This document shows positions 1 to 10,219 of a stretch of 31,933 bases of DNA, one piece after another. Origin of the DNA: Agrocybe praecox (Eukaryota; Basidiomycota; Agaricomycetes; Agaricales; Agrocybaceae); assembly GCA_964017145.1 (NCBI GenBank), contig CAXHKQ010000144.1, forward strand, positions 1 through 31,933, given 5' to 3'. Position numbers and translations under genes: made by a program. Position 1 is the first letter of the stretch. Every line of letters starts with the position of its first letter. The notes below the pieces were generated by a model. It had not been told where the DNA came from. It did not search any database and saw nothing but the letters and a program-made list of their open reading frames with translations.

Positions 1-415
1 AGTTTACAAATATTTGGTCATAAATAAGTGCCAAAAACACATTTTTTCATATTTTTAGCATAAATATTTGGCTCTGTACAAATATTTACATTATTTATTT
101 TGATTTTAACAGCCACTTCCAAAATCTTTTTGCATTTTGCACTTGAACAAACAAAGCTTATATCATAATAAATATTTACAAACATGCCCTGATTTTTCTC
201 TACACAACCATATAAAAATATTTGATGTGGCTGTGCAAAAGTCGCATGTACCTACAAGCCAACCAGCCATGCAAGCGTCCAGCGTGGGATATCACAGTTA
301 TGCACAATGGTGTTTTTCTATGATCATGTGACATTTTCACAGCCACACTATAGATAAGATAAGATAACTTGACTTAGGACTTGCACGATTTTACATACTT
401 ATGCAGGTGATGTCA
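1..415. repeat. AT-rich diverged relative of the 0.8-kb elements
   Basis: No gene is visible here. Short blocks (ATTTATTTTGATTT, ATTTTTCTCTACA, TGGCTGTGCA, and AAATATTTGGC with small changes) occur in the same order as in the 3' halves of the elements at 18667-19493 and 22078-22878, so this is probably an old diverged relative. The matching is patchy and no terminal repeat was found at either end. It could be an independent AT-rich repeat. Confidence 0.35.
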
Positions 416-477
416 CACTCACCATGTATGACAGTGACAGACAGTGTGATGTTGACACGTCACACTGCTTGTTGCAC

Positions 478-770
478 AACCACCACCATCCGCCACCACC
501 ATTTGCCACCACCACCGTCCATCACCACCATTCCCCATTGCCACCACACCTCAATGACAATGCAAACAACAACAACACAACCTGAACGCCAAACGCCACC
601 ACTGCCGATGATTGCCAGCACATCAGCCAAAAAACGCAAAGGGCTGAGCTTGACGACACCAACACGAACAACAACAACACGAATGACCACAACACAAACA
701 CAACAAAACAAACATGGTGCAATGCAGCACTGGCACCGCCTACAATGACAACAACAACGATTGCCAGCAT
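478..770. repeat. CAC/CAA-rich simple-sequence tract
   Basis: A purine-poor tract of CCACCA-like units passes into CAACAA/ACACAA-like units. It creates long open frames on both strands made only of Thr/His/Pro or Val/Cys/Gly runs, which I take as artefacts of composition. No start context, intron signal or recognisable domain goes with them. Confidence 0.7.
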
Positions 771-967
771 ATAAACTAACGAGCATGAATGAACATGGGT
801 GGTAGTAGGGGCCTGATGTGGCACAGTGGTGATAAGTTATAGGATGATGGTGAAGGGGGAGAACACAAGGAACAGGTACTACAAGGTAAGTACCCCATCC
901 ACACTGTCACATTGCTCACCACTGCTGTCCACAGGGAACCACCCATTCCATCCCCTTCTTCCCCTTC

Positions 968-1046
968 CATCAGGAAAAACACTTTATGCCTTGACTGCCC
1001 TAGGGGTGCCTCAAGGCAGTCAAGGCATAAAGTGTTTTTCCTGATG
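968..1046. mobile_element. 79-bp foldback element, copy A
   Basis: Almost the whole element is one palindrome: two perfect 32-bp arms (968-999 and 1015-1046) around a 15-nt centre. The ends are CATCAGGAAAAACACTTT and its reverse complement. The dinucleotide TC lies directly outside both ends (966-967 and 1047-1048), as expected of a 2-bp target duplication. A longer copy with the same ends is at 29188-29345. It has no coding capacity, so it would have to be mobilised in trans. The superfamily is unknown. Confidence 0.75.
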
Positions 1047-1048
1047 TC

Positions 1049-1230
1049 TCTTGTCCTCTTCTTCTTCCCCTCTTCCCTTCCCTTCTCCTCTTCTCCTTCC
1101 CTTCTCCTCTTTTCCTTCTCTTCTCCTCTTCTTCTCACCTTCTCCTCTTCCCCTTCCCTTCTTCTCTTCCCCTTCCTTTCTCCTCTTCCCCTTCCCTTTC
1201 CCTCTTTTCCTTCCCTTCTTCCTTTCCTGA
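1049..1230 (+). repeat. Homopyrimidine tract of about 180 bp
   Basis: The plus strand is nearly pure C/T, with repeats such as TTCCCTTCTCCTCTT. It starts just past the foldback element and ends at a TGACTATTTGC boundary. Its minus-strand open frame (Lys/Glu/Arg/Gly only) is a shadow of composition. Mirror-like polypyrimidine tracts can form triplex DNA; that is a known property of such sequence, not something shown here. Confidence 0.85.
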
Positions 1231-1907
1231 CTATTTGCTAGATATAATTTGATAATAATAGTAATAGTTACAATAATACTCATATGTATCTCCCTAATTA
1301 TGTATTCTCAATATAATAAATTGATTATTTGTCAACTGAAAGTATCTGTTTATATATTCTTAAATTCACTATTGGTATCCTTGCATTGGTAACAGGTGTC
1401 TTTGCATTGACTGTTGGAGTCTCTAAACTGGCTTTCAGAATCTTTGAATAGGCTTCAGTAGTCTTTCAGTAGTCTTTCTGGTTCTTTATGGCATCTTTGT
1501 GGCATCTTTGGGAGTCTTTGAAAGTGCTTTCTCACATTAGTTACAAGAGCACCTTGCTTTGAAAGATCTGTAATTCTCTTTTTATCTTTTGTGTCTTTTT
1601 GGTCTTTAGAGATCCCGAAAGACCTTCCAAGACAAAGTCAATTTTCTTGATGCAACACACAGCAGAGATTGAAAAATCCAGTAGAAAGAGAGATGTCTTG
1701 AGGAGATGTTGAAATTGAGGAGGGAGAAATAATATAGATGATTGGGAGGATATTGGAGGTTGAAGGGTTGGTGATGGTGAAGAAAATAATATATGTGGTG
1801 AGAAGATGTGAGGAGAAATGGGGGAAATAGAGATGAATAGATTGGTGTAGATAAATGTAGGATGATGGATAGTGATTGGTGGAGTTGTCTGAGATAGCTT
1901 CAATCTT
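1231..1907. other. Non-coding stretch, no gene recognised
   Basis: AT-rich sequence followed by a run of imperfect AGTCTTT/GCATCTTT units (about 1390-1530) and then G/A-rich sequence. The only long open frame is on the minus strand, is rich in Ser/Pro/Ile/Phe and shows no domain. I see no promoter, RNA gene or transposon end that I would defend. Confidence 0.4.
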
Positions 1908-1908
1908 C

Positions 1909-2105
1909 TGTCAAGGCAATACTATAATCAGTCTGACAAGGCCACCAACAAAGACAAAGCAAGAAAAAGAAAGAGAGAGAGAGACACTCAGTGATTCTAA
2001 GAGATCACACCAATGATAGTGGATATCTTAAGAGATTGAAGCTGGGGCTACAGCTACCTACATGTCCAGTATACCCTACAGCTATTCTAGAATATTCCTA
2101 CATTA
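1909..2105 (+). repeat. Truncated LTR, same family as the solo LTR at 3244
   Basis: About 197 bp align with the first part of the solo LTR at 3244-3711, beginning TGTCA and sharing GACAAGGCCACCAACAAAG, the GA microsatellite, GATTGAAGCTGGGGCTACAG and CTAGAATATT. Similarity stops at the shared ACATTACATCA, after which Copia integrase coding sequence begins. The 3' half of the LTR is therefore missing and this junction is also the 5' truncation point of the Copia element. Confidence 0.6.
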
Positions 2106-5100
2106 CATCAGAACCAGACACTGGTGAATCTTGCTACAGCAATGTTGGTTGATTCAGGGCTGTCCATGTCATTCTGAACAGATGCAATGCTCACTGCAGC
2201 ATTTATCATCTCTCACACTCCCGCTAGCGGCACCAGTGGACAAGTGCCTTATAAAGCCCTCTTCAAACTCAAAGTTGACATATTGTGGCTTCGCCCATTT
2301 GGATGCAACACATACGCACTGATCCCCAAGGACAAACACAATGGAAAATTTGCTAAAAAGGGGACAAAATCAATTCTTTTAAGATATACATCTGGACAAA
2401 AAGCCTACTGTCTGTTAAATCCCACTACATGAAAGGTTTTCCACTGCCGACATGTCCTATTCGATGAGGCAGGTAATATACCCATTGACTTGAGTGCATA
2501 TGACACAAAGTTTATGCCGAAGAAGTGGGAGGATATCCTGCGGAATAAACCCTCAAATCCACTACACCCCAGCACAGACTACGAGTCAGATTCTGGTGAT
2601 AAAAATGTCAGTGCATCACGCTCACAGATTCCCGGAGCAGTGAGAGATATACAAAAACCACAAGTAGTGGGAAATGTACCTGCAGAAATCCATGACCCAG
2701 CTATACACCATCCACCAAATCCAAATCCAAAGCCAACAAAGTGCACTAGAAAAAAAACCCATGTACCCGACCCAACATCAGTAGGAGCCAGTCACCCAAG
2801 ATGCACCATTGCTCCTGTGAGGCCAAACAATGACTATTATCATGCAAAAAGGCTGGAAGAAACTCGTCAGCAGAACACCAAAGCAACACAGAAGCAAAGA
2901 AATGTGGAAAAAGAATCAGAAACCAATGTCGAACATGCAAGCAGTGACACAGATGAAGTTAAAAGCCAAGCCTTTGAAAACAAGTTAGGATCTGGCAACA
3001 CAGAAGCAATTCGGAACCTTGAAAACTCTGTTGCTGGTACCGACATCACTGACAAAATTGTTCCTGATGACGTCGATGATGTGTACTTTGCCGGAATCGC
3101 AAACACAGGACCTAATGAACAACATATACCAAATAATCCCACAGATGCTTTAAACAGACCTGATGGACATCATTGGCATACTGCACTAAGAGAAGAAGAG
3201 CAGAGCCTCATTGAGAACAATGTCTACGAGGTTGTTAAGATACTGTCAGAGCAACACTAAGATCAGTGTGACAAGGCCACCAACAAAGACAAAGCAAGAG
3301 AGAGAGAGAGAGAGAGATGAAGAGAGAGAGAGAGACACTCAATGGTTCTAAGAGATCACACCAATGATAGTGGATATCCTAAGAGATTGAAGCTGGGGCT
3401 ACAGCTACCTACATGTCCAGTATATATACCCTACAGATATTCTAGAATATTTTTACATTACATCATGAAACAGAAGGATGAGTAAGACAATGACATCATG
3501 AAACAAGGAGAAGAATGATGTGGAGTGATTGAGGCAGTGCTCATGGGAAATAAAGATGATAAGTATCTAATCAAAGATCTGAGTGATAATCAAGAAGATA
3601 ATCAAGGAGATAATCAAAGATGTAAAAGAGATAAAATATCTTCATAACTAAGAAAGGGAAAAATGCGAAAAAAATAGAAAAAAATAAGGGAAAATAGGGG
3701 AAACCCTGACAGATACCAAAGGGGATCAAACCCATCACCTCGAAACTTGTCTTGTGAATTAAGCTTAACGCAAACAGCAATATTGAAAGATATAAGGTTC
3801 GCATTGTCGCTCGTGGATTCACTCAGAAACATGGAATTGATTACAAAGAAATTTTTGCCCCAGTCACAAATCTTGAATCAATTCACATCATTATTGCACT
3901 TGCAGCCAAATATAATCCAGAACTTGACCAGATGGATGTTGCAACAGCTTACTTGAATGGTGAACTTGAAGAGGAATTATACATGCTACCTCCGGGTGTT
4001 AGTATCCCTGAAGACCACTGTTGGCGACTAAAAAGGTCATTATACGAACTTAAACAAGCTAGCCGCACTTGGAACCACACATTGAACAAGAAATTGAAGG
4101 AACTAGGCTTCTTTTGCCTAAATGCTGAAACCTGTCTATATGTCTTCAAGGGCACAAAGGGAGAAATATGCTTTCTTGTCGTCTACATTGATGACTTTAT
4201 TTTAGCCGCAAATTCAAGACCCTTCATGAACTCAATAAAAGAAAAACTCTTGAACACCTTCAAAATGTGTAATTTATGCCCAGCAACTTATATATTGGGT
4301 ATCCAAATGACACGAAATCGAAAAACACAAACAATATCATTATCCCAAAAACAATACATCCAAACCATTGTCAAACACTGCAGAATGTCGAATTCGAAAC
4401 CCACATACACCCCTATGACACAAAATTCACATCTTACCACCGAAAATCTGGACGGAAATAACAAGACTATATTTGAAATGGTTATTGATGGCAAGAATGT
4501 CTCCTATGCGAGTGTCATTGGGTCATCAATGTACGCTATGATAGGAACATGACCTGATCTAGCATACACAGTTGGTGTGCTCGGAAGATTAAGCTCAAAT
4601 CCCAAAGCTCTCCATTGGATAGCCGCTAAATGGGCTCTTCAATATTTGAACAGTACCACAGACATGGTATTGACATTCAATGGAAACAATGTTTCGATGG
4701 ACTCAGATTACAAAGGGAAATTCAACTTTCACAGTTTTTCTGATGCTGATTGGTCAGGCAACATTGACACATCAAGATCGACATCAGGATTTGTCTTTAT
4801 TTCAACTCATGCAGCCATCGGATGGGGAAGCAAACATCAAACATTAGTTGCTCTATCATCTACTGAATCAGAGTACATTGGTCTTTGTTACACAGGGCAA
4901 CATCTAGCTTGGCTACGAAATTTCTTCAAAGACATCAGACATGAACAAAACAAACCCACAAACCTTTTCTGCGACAACCAAGCTGCCATAACTCTTACTA
5001 AAGACGCACAGTTTAGAGCACAAATGAAACACATTCAACAAAAATATCATTTTCTCAGGGACGACATTGTTGGAAAAGGTCAAGCAGTTGTTCAGTTCGT

Positions 5101-5218
5101 ACCAACAGAAGACAATGTGTCCGATATCTTCACAAAATCCCTTTCCCATGACAAGCATTGGAAGTTCTGTCAGGCTATGGGTTTACATATTCACCCGAGT
5201 GGGAGTGTTAGAGGATGA
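2106..5218 (+). pseudogene. Copia (Ty1-like) retrotransposon pol remnant: integrase end, RT, RNase H
   Basis: This is the 3' two thirds of a Copia polyprotein, which in live elements copies and inserts retrotransposon RNA. It starts inside the integrase C-terminal part (LRPFGC, IPKDK, GYTSGQ-like RYTSGQKAY at 2200-2420), then a polar linker, then RT (VARGFTQ, VATAYLNGELEEE, KRSLYELKQASR, catalytic YIDD near 4185) and RNase H (DADWSGN, ALSSTESEY, FCDNQAA). Once the solo LTR at 3244-3711 and one copy of its target duplication are ignored, everything lies in one frame with no frameshift. The damage is four TGA codons at 2175, 2430, 3755 and 4550, all explicable by one transition from CGA or TGG. 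Gag, protease and the first part of integrase are absent from the window. Confidence 0.93.
3244..3711 (+). mobile_element. 468-bp solo LTR inside Copia pol
   Basis: The insert starts TGTCAG and ends CTGACA, the TG...CA inverted termini of an LTR. It is flanked by a perfect 5-bp duplication, GATAC, at 3239-3243 and 3712-3716. Removing it and one GATAC joins VVK to IPKG in the Copia frame, which confirms the boundaries. It contains a GA microsatellite (about 3297-3340) and an A-rich 3' part. There is no internal retrotransposon sequence, so it is most likely left by LTR-LTR recombination. A truncated sister lies at 1909-2105. Confidence 0.88.
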
Positions 5219-5675
5219 CTTTTACGGAATCTGCATAATTCACGATCGCGCCTTACGTGCGTATCACTTATTCCATGTGTTCTATTTTCCCCATATCTGA
5301 AACTCCCATTTTCATTTACACCTCAGTTCGTTCTATTACGCACTGAGGTATGTTTCTTAGTTTATACATATATATTTCTACTTACTGACTCTTACTTCTA
5401 CATAGTTCTCACTTTGTGCATATTAGGTAGAATTTTATATATTAGTTTGTTCTATTACGCACTGAGTTCTCACTTTGTGCATATCAGAATTTGACAGTAG
5501 CTACATAGATAAACTCTGGCACAGATGTAGTATAATGTATAAATTGCAACACAATACATATTGAATAAATGAAATGCAGTCAACTTATATACCAATACAT
5601 CAACTCAGCCATATTACATATGTCACATGGCAATAAATGTGATGAGAGTTTTTGCCGATGTTGTGATCTTTGATC
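5206..5675 (+). repeat. 3' LTR of the Copia element (start clear, end uncertain)
   Basis: A purine-rich tract (CGAGTGGGAG, 5196-5205) runs straight into TGTTAGAGGATGAC, the usual polypurine-tract-to-LTR junction of Copia elements, at the end of the pol frame. Inside the LTR the units GTTCTATTACGCACTGAG (near 5330 and 5450) and AGTTCTCACTTTGTGCATAT (near 5404 and 5465) are each repeated. TATA-like sequence lies near 5528. No 5' LTR exists here for comparison, so the end is placed only where the next repeat block begins; a TTAACA at 5728-5733 is an alternative end. Confidence 0.6.
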
Positions 5676-5900
5676 CTAGGAAACATTCTGTTGCATTAGA
5701 GGACATATCTTTAAGAAGAAAACATAATTAACAATGTGTATCATGTATCCCTCTTATGAAAGAACTAATCATATTGATTGGGTTTTGTTTCGGAGTATAT
5801 ACAAAGTACAAATTGTACATACACACTCAACCCCACAGCAAGCACCTTACCGGCCATATTCTGTCTTCTATTCTCGTTCTCAGAGCCAAGTACCTTCTAT
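5676..5900 (+). repeat. Dispersed block, copy 1 (partner at 9893-10140)
   Basis: The block shares ATTGATTGGGTTTTGTT, ACAAAGTACAAAT and CCCCACAGCAAGCACCTTAC in the same order as 9893-10140, with scattered transitions and small gaps. It ends at the start codon of the DUF6532-like gene, so it may be that gene's upstream region, duplicated elsewhere, or part of a retroelement. No terminal repeat or target duplication was found. Confidence 0.55.
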
Positions 5901-7075
5901 GGATTCCTTGCGCAAACAACCACTATCATTGTGCAGCAGCAATGATGAGAATATCCATGAGCTGCTCAATGTGGCTTTTTCTAAGGCTCAGAAGATCACT
6001 GCTAATACAGGTCGTCCAAAAGCGTCTGATTACAATGTCATTTTATTAGAGGTCATTCTCAAAGCATTGTCCATATATCACTCACTTATTTCCATAGTAA
6101 CACCTTTTCTTACTACAAGCAAAGAGTTAGCTCATGTCAATACTGCATAGGACCGTTCTAATTGTGATACTGCCCAAGTTATCCCAATTGCAATCACACC
6201 TGTAATCAGAAAAATCGCAAGTCACTAACATATCATTTTACAATTGCATTTAACTCATATCATGTTTAGATTGCTGCCCGTGGCTCTCAGATCTGTAGTG
6301 AAATCAACTTGAATGCATTTGATCCTGTAGAATCACTATACAGGTTTGAAAGTGGCCACAAGAGTTCTACCATTGCAGAAAATCAATGTTTTGTTGAAGT
6401 CCTCGAGGACCAAAATTTAGGGTTCCTTTACAAGGTATGATTATTTTGCTATATCTTTGCTCCTTTTTTTTTTTGAAACTCTTCTAACCAAAGCTCAAAA
6501 CTTTATTAAGGATCCTGTTCTTTGCACCAGCTTATATCAACACCCAATTATTCAAAAAGTGATCAACAAATCATGGTTTAACAAATCACACAACAAAGGT
6601 ATCATATTTGATGATCTATTTACTCCAATTTCTATTGAAGCACTTGCATTGGTCTTTGTGGTGGTATGTTCTTGCCATTTTTTAAAATTTAGATTGAATG
6701 TGGCATTGATGCTTGGGCAACTGGGGTCAAAGGAGACCTCTCATTTTATTCTTCTGAATATAAACCAGTGTGGATTTGCCACGTTAACACATTGAAGGTA
6801 TATGGCAGAAAAATGAAAGAGTACAGTTTGCTAGGCAAGCTGCAGTCTTCATTCTATAATCGAGGCTGGTATGTTTTTATTTTTATATGATATACATCTG
6901 TATTCAATGCATATATGTCAGTGCTCACGTGGGTGTTCAATCAACAACCTCTGCCATTGCAGCAGGTTCAGTTCTTGGGGACAAAGCTTTTGCTAATGCC
7001 ATACAGGATTATAAAGCAAGTCAAAGTCAAATGACTAGTAGACAGGACAATGATGACCACAAAGTAGAGTACTGA
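5899..7075 (+). pseudogene. DUF6532-like gene, five exons, one nonsense codon
   Basis: Five exons join in frame to a 321-residue product: 5899-6216, 6270-6434, 6511-6663, 6693-6868 and 6922-7075. The order of motifs (IAARGSQI, LYQHPIIQKVINKSWF, FTPISIEALALV, IECGIDAWATG) matches my memory of the DUF6532 family, common in mushroom genomes and of unknown function. The first intron (53 nt) starts GCAAGT, so it is a GC-AG intron; the third is only 29 nt; the fourth is 53 nt. Codon 84 (TAG, 6148-6150) interrupts exon 1 where a Trp is expected. A 54-nt GT...AG stretch (about 6097-6150) would remove the stop but also a conserved segment. Hence pseudogene is favoured over an active gene. It is not clearly mobile-element encoded. 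Confidence 0.72.
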
Positions 7076-7371
7076 GCTAATATTATTATGTTTCTTTCTG
7101 TCAAATGAAATCTATTTCCTGGTTAAATAAACTGTGTTAAGATATCTATAGACTGTCCATTGTATGTCATATTTTTGATGTCAAACTATAGGTTGCTATA
7201 TATAGTAACTGGGCTATAATACTATAAAACCATGACATACTATATTTTACTATATATACCTTCTGTCACTACACCACCAACTATGATTTACAATATAACA
7301 GGGGGCTTGCAATGCAGCTATTTCAGCTATGTAGAGTACATACATCTGTGTAGACTTCAGAATTTTTCCTG
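7076..7371. other. AT-rich spacer
   Basis: Between the DUF6532-like stop and the next coding fragment the sequence is AT-rich with several TATA-like words around 7195-7260 (TATATATAGTA, TACTATATATACC). No reading frame, repeat end or RNA gene was recognised. Confidence 0.4.
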
Positions 7372-7690
7372 ATGCTGTATCTCACATATCAGTCAATGGA
7401 GGACTGGTCTGAGGCTTGTGATATTCTATGCTGCAACTCCAATTTTCACGAGCATGAAAGGCATGACTGTGCAATTGTCAGCTTGGATTCTGCAGAAACA
7501 ACCTTAGCACATCTTTGTGCTTTGCTGCGGTGTCAATTACCTGGCAGAAAATGTGTTGATATAGTGCTAGCTCATTTATTTCGCCCTCAACAAAATTGGA
7601 AACCTAATACCAAATGGGGTGACTGCCAGATTTGTGCTCAAGACTAAGAGGCTTCTTTTATATTGATGGAATATCTTGTATGCAGAGCAT
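7372..7690 (+). pseudogene. Fragment of an unassigned basidiomycete gene
   Basis: An open frame to 7647 encodes a Cys/His-containing segment (FHEHERHDC, LAHLCALLRC, DIVLAHLF, WKPNTKWGDCQI) and ends at TAA. The same frame reads on after the stop as an apparently related EASFILMEYLVCRALMCP, so the stop looks secondary. The pattern resembles a C-terminal region seen in many uncharacterised Agaricomycete proteins, but I cannot name the family. The 5' part is missing (in-frame stop at 7351), and a Tc1/mariner copy cuts the sequence at 7730, so this is a gene remnant. Confidence 0.45.
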
Positions 7691-7731
7691 TAATGTGCCC
7701 CCACATTTGACTGTAACAATGACTCTTATTA

Positions 7732-8421
7732 CAGTGAGGAACAAAACTGTTCAAATGTTTTTTGAAGTTGAACTGTTAGGCAAATAACTTTGGACTGAGT
7801 CATTCAAATTGTTTGAAATTTTACACCAATGTAGGTTAAGATGTTAGTAACAGGATCCAATTCGTTTCATTACATGGTCTTGTTTTATTCCCACAATATT
7901 AATAGATTACTGGTACACATACATTTGAACAGTTTTGTTTCTGCTCTATATTGAGCACATGAATTTGTTTAATCAAAGCAAATAAATACAAATAAAATTA
8001 TGTGACTACCTTAGAATATGTATATATACTCTGTGCCTAGCCTCCAACTATCCCCCACATCAAAACCTTCCTCAGACCCTCATGTGATCACTCACTCCTG
8101 CTCAACTCAATTGAGTTCTTGAACTGCTTGGACAAAGGACTTTCTGGTCATACTATCCCTACCACCACTGGCATAAGTGTTGGTTCTATATTTAATATTT
8201 TCTCCAAACACAGGTCATCTACTTCCAAAGCTGCTGGTGGCCATCCACACAAGCTTTCCCCTTCCGATACCTATTATGCCATCTGTCTTATCACATCTCA
8301 GAAGGCTGACAGTGCCACTGATGCTACCAAAACCTTGAAAAACATGACCAACACATCCTCCTATATCAAGAAAGTACACTGAGAACCCCGTTGATATGAC
8401 CGGTGTTTGGCTGTGACTGAA
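7732..8421 (+). mobile_element. Tc1/mariner copy, 5' part only
   Basis: It starts CAGTGAGGAACAAAACTG directly after TA (7730-7731) and is collinear with 11493-12180: left terminal repeat, 5' UTR-like spacer with TATATATACTCTGTGCC, and the helix-turn-helix half of a transposase (NCLDKGLSGHTIPTTTGIS). The match fades after about GGCTGTGAC at 8412-8421, before the catalytic domain. One frameshift and extra stops are present in the short coding part. The 3' half and the right terminal repeat are missing. Confidence 0.85.
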
Positions 8422-9892
8422 TTTTAAACCAAGTATCTATCCTACTTAATTTTTCGGCATAATAAACATGTTTATTATTAAGTCTACATAAGTACAGAGC
8501 AAGGATAGATACATGTTTGGCTAGGGGAAACCATTCTACAAACCCTAGTACGAACCTTACAAATGCTAGAGTTAGTTATAGTAGTTCCTCGGAAATGCAT
8601 GGAATGCTTGAACAGCAGTGCAGCAGGATCGAAGGCTCCTAGGATAATATTCAGCCATCAGGAATGTAAGCTAGAGCCTGCTGATAATAAGCTTAATGGC
8701 GCTATAGCCACTTATTATTACACAGTGCGCGACGCGTCCACATCAACCTAATATGGAAACAGAAAGTTCCCACCATATGAAAGTACATGTAAACTACTGC
8801 GAACGTTCCTAGGAACGCTAACTCAAGGCGGCAGGACTAATCCTAGCATTAGCAAAGTACATTACTGGTCCCTAGGAACATAGTGGGCACTATTCAAACG
8901 ATGAGACAAGCACTAGTAATGTCAATTAGGACTTGCCGACGTCTGCTCAAGTCAGATTGCTGATAAACCCAAAAGGAAAAGTTCCTAGAAACACTTACAC
9001 ATAGTCTTAAGACCCTTGGATATATGCAGTTGCCTCAAACGGTAGTTGTGGAGCCAAGGATCGCAGATTCATATAATACCACAATATTCTAATACTTCGG
9101 ACCCTAGGACGTTGATCATAATCGTCGGCTAATGCAAATAAGTGCCCTCGGAATGTCATGTTTGAGTCAGCGACTTGCCCAATCATACAAACCATTTCGA
9201 GGGTATACAAAACATGCATGGTGCACACTGGTTGCTTATACATTAAGTGGAGCTACCTAACATTGACCAATGACATTATTTCCTGTATTTTCTGAGCATT
9301 TCCAATTCGCTCCAAGTATTCCTGTATTTTCTGAGACCTAGCGGTATATAAGCAGCCTGTAAATTACTGTAGCACCCCAGACAACATAGAACCCAGTTCT
9401 TTATATTCCTAGGAGAAAGCCTAAGTGCCTATCCGACAATTATTGACTATTGAAAGCTAAAGTGTCTCCACAGAAGTTGGCATAATTAATATGATTCCAT
9501 CTGAAGTGTTACTTGTTCAATTTGGCGTGATCTGATTGACTTGAGTTAACTTGTAGAGTTTTTGAGTAACATTAGAAAGTGTGTTGGGATAAAGTTTCCT
9601 TTGTCTTAAGTGACACAAAGCTTGATACCCGCCTAAGTGGCAAAGATTGTCTAAGTGACGCCTAAGTGGCCTGTTTTAGGGATAAGTTCCCTGCCTAAGT
9701 GGCAAATTGTCTAAGTGAGGCCTATGTGGCCCATTTTGGATTGAGTCCCTATTCTAAGTGATTAAAAGACTTTGGATTGAGTATCCAGCCTAAGTGGCAA
9801 AGCAACTTATCTATACCTTTTGTGGAGACACATTAAATCAACCGTTTACCCTTCTGAGGAACAGTACTTGTGCTATTTCTCACTCTCTGAGA
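8422..9892 (+). other. Long LTR-like non-coding region
   Basis: No gene is visible in about 1.5 kb. Features include a TATATAAG box at 9345-9352, a 17-bp direct repeat TTCCTGTATTTTCTGAG (9280 and 9320), several copies of a TTCCTAGGAA-like palindrome (near 8582, 8810, 8870, 8980, 9104, 9402), seven or more CTAAGTGGC-like units between 9600 and 9800, and an 11-bp inverted pair GTGTCTCCACA / TGTGGAGACAC (near 9460 and 9823). This mix of promoter, repeats and no coding is typical of a large LTR plus leader, but I could not fix TG...CA ends or a target duplication. Confidence 0.4.
9345..9352 (+). promoter_or_regulatory. TATA box candidate
   Basis: TATATAAG lies in otherwise mixed sequence and is followed by a CAGCCTGTAAATTACTG leader. 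It is the best promoter-like signal of the LTR-like stretch. There is no downstream gene in the window that it clearly serves. Confidence 0.35.
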
Positions 9893-10140
9893 CTTCCTAA
9901 GAAGTATCTTGGTCATCGAAAATGTCCCTTCTGTGAAGATAAATGCAATCAACGACGCATATCATGTATCCCACCTGAGAAGAACTAATCAAATTGATTG
10001 GGTTTTGTTACAGACTGCATACAAAGTACAAATCGTACAATACACACAAAACCCCACAGCAAGCACCTTACTGTCTTCATTTGTGCGCATGCGACCAACA
10101 GCAGGATATATACAGTACCTATAACAGATTTCCAAGCAGC
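9893..10140 (+). repeat. Dispersed block, copy 2 (partner at 5676-5900)
   Basis: Collinear with 5676-5900; most differences are single transitions, plus a roughly 10-base deletion at ACCTTACTGTCTTC. One frame stays open through much of it (YHVSHLRRTNQIDWVL), while copy 1 carries an indel and stops there, so coding is possible but unproven. From 10141 to about 10220 the sequence is plain AT-rich spacer. Confidence 0.55.
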
Positions 10141-10219
10141 CATCAAACAAAAACAATATATATATATGTATCACATACCTGCTTCAGCTAATTTCGCAAA
10201 CGAAATAGCGCCTTTGAAA

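Noticed and set aside
401..824. Long open frames on both strands in the CAC/CAA tract
   Set aside because: They are composed of Thr/His/Pro or Val/Cys/Ser runs forced by simple repeats, with no domain.
1020..1283. Lys/Glu/Arg-rich minus-strand protein
   Set aside because: Shadow of the polypyrimidine tract; composition only.
3243..3712. Reading the 3243-3712 insert as a DNA transposon with CTGTCAG ends and ATA duplication
   Set aside because: Moving the boundary by one base gives TG...CA ends and a perfect 5-bp GATAC duplication, and a sister LTR exists, so a solo LTR is simpler.
7361..7375. A third foldback-element end (TTTTTCCTGATG)
   Set aside because: Only 12 bases match, the GTG part is missing and no partner arm is nearby.
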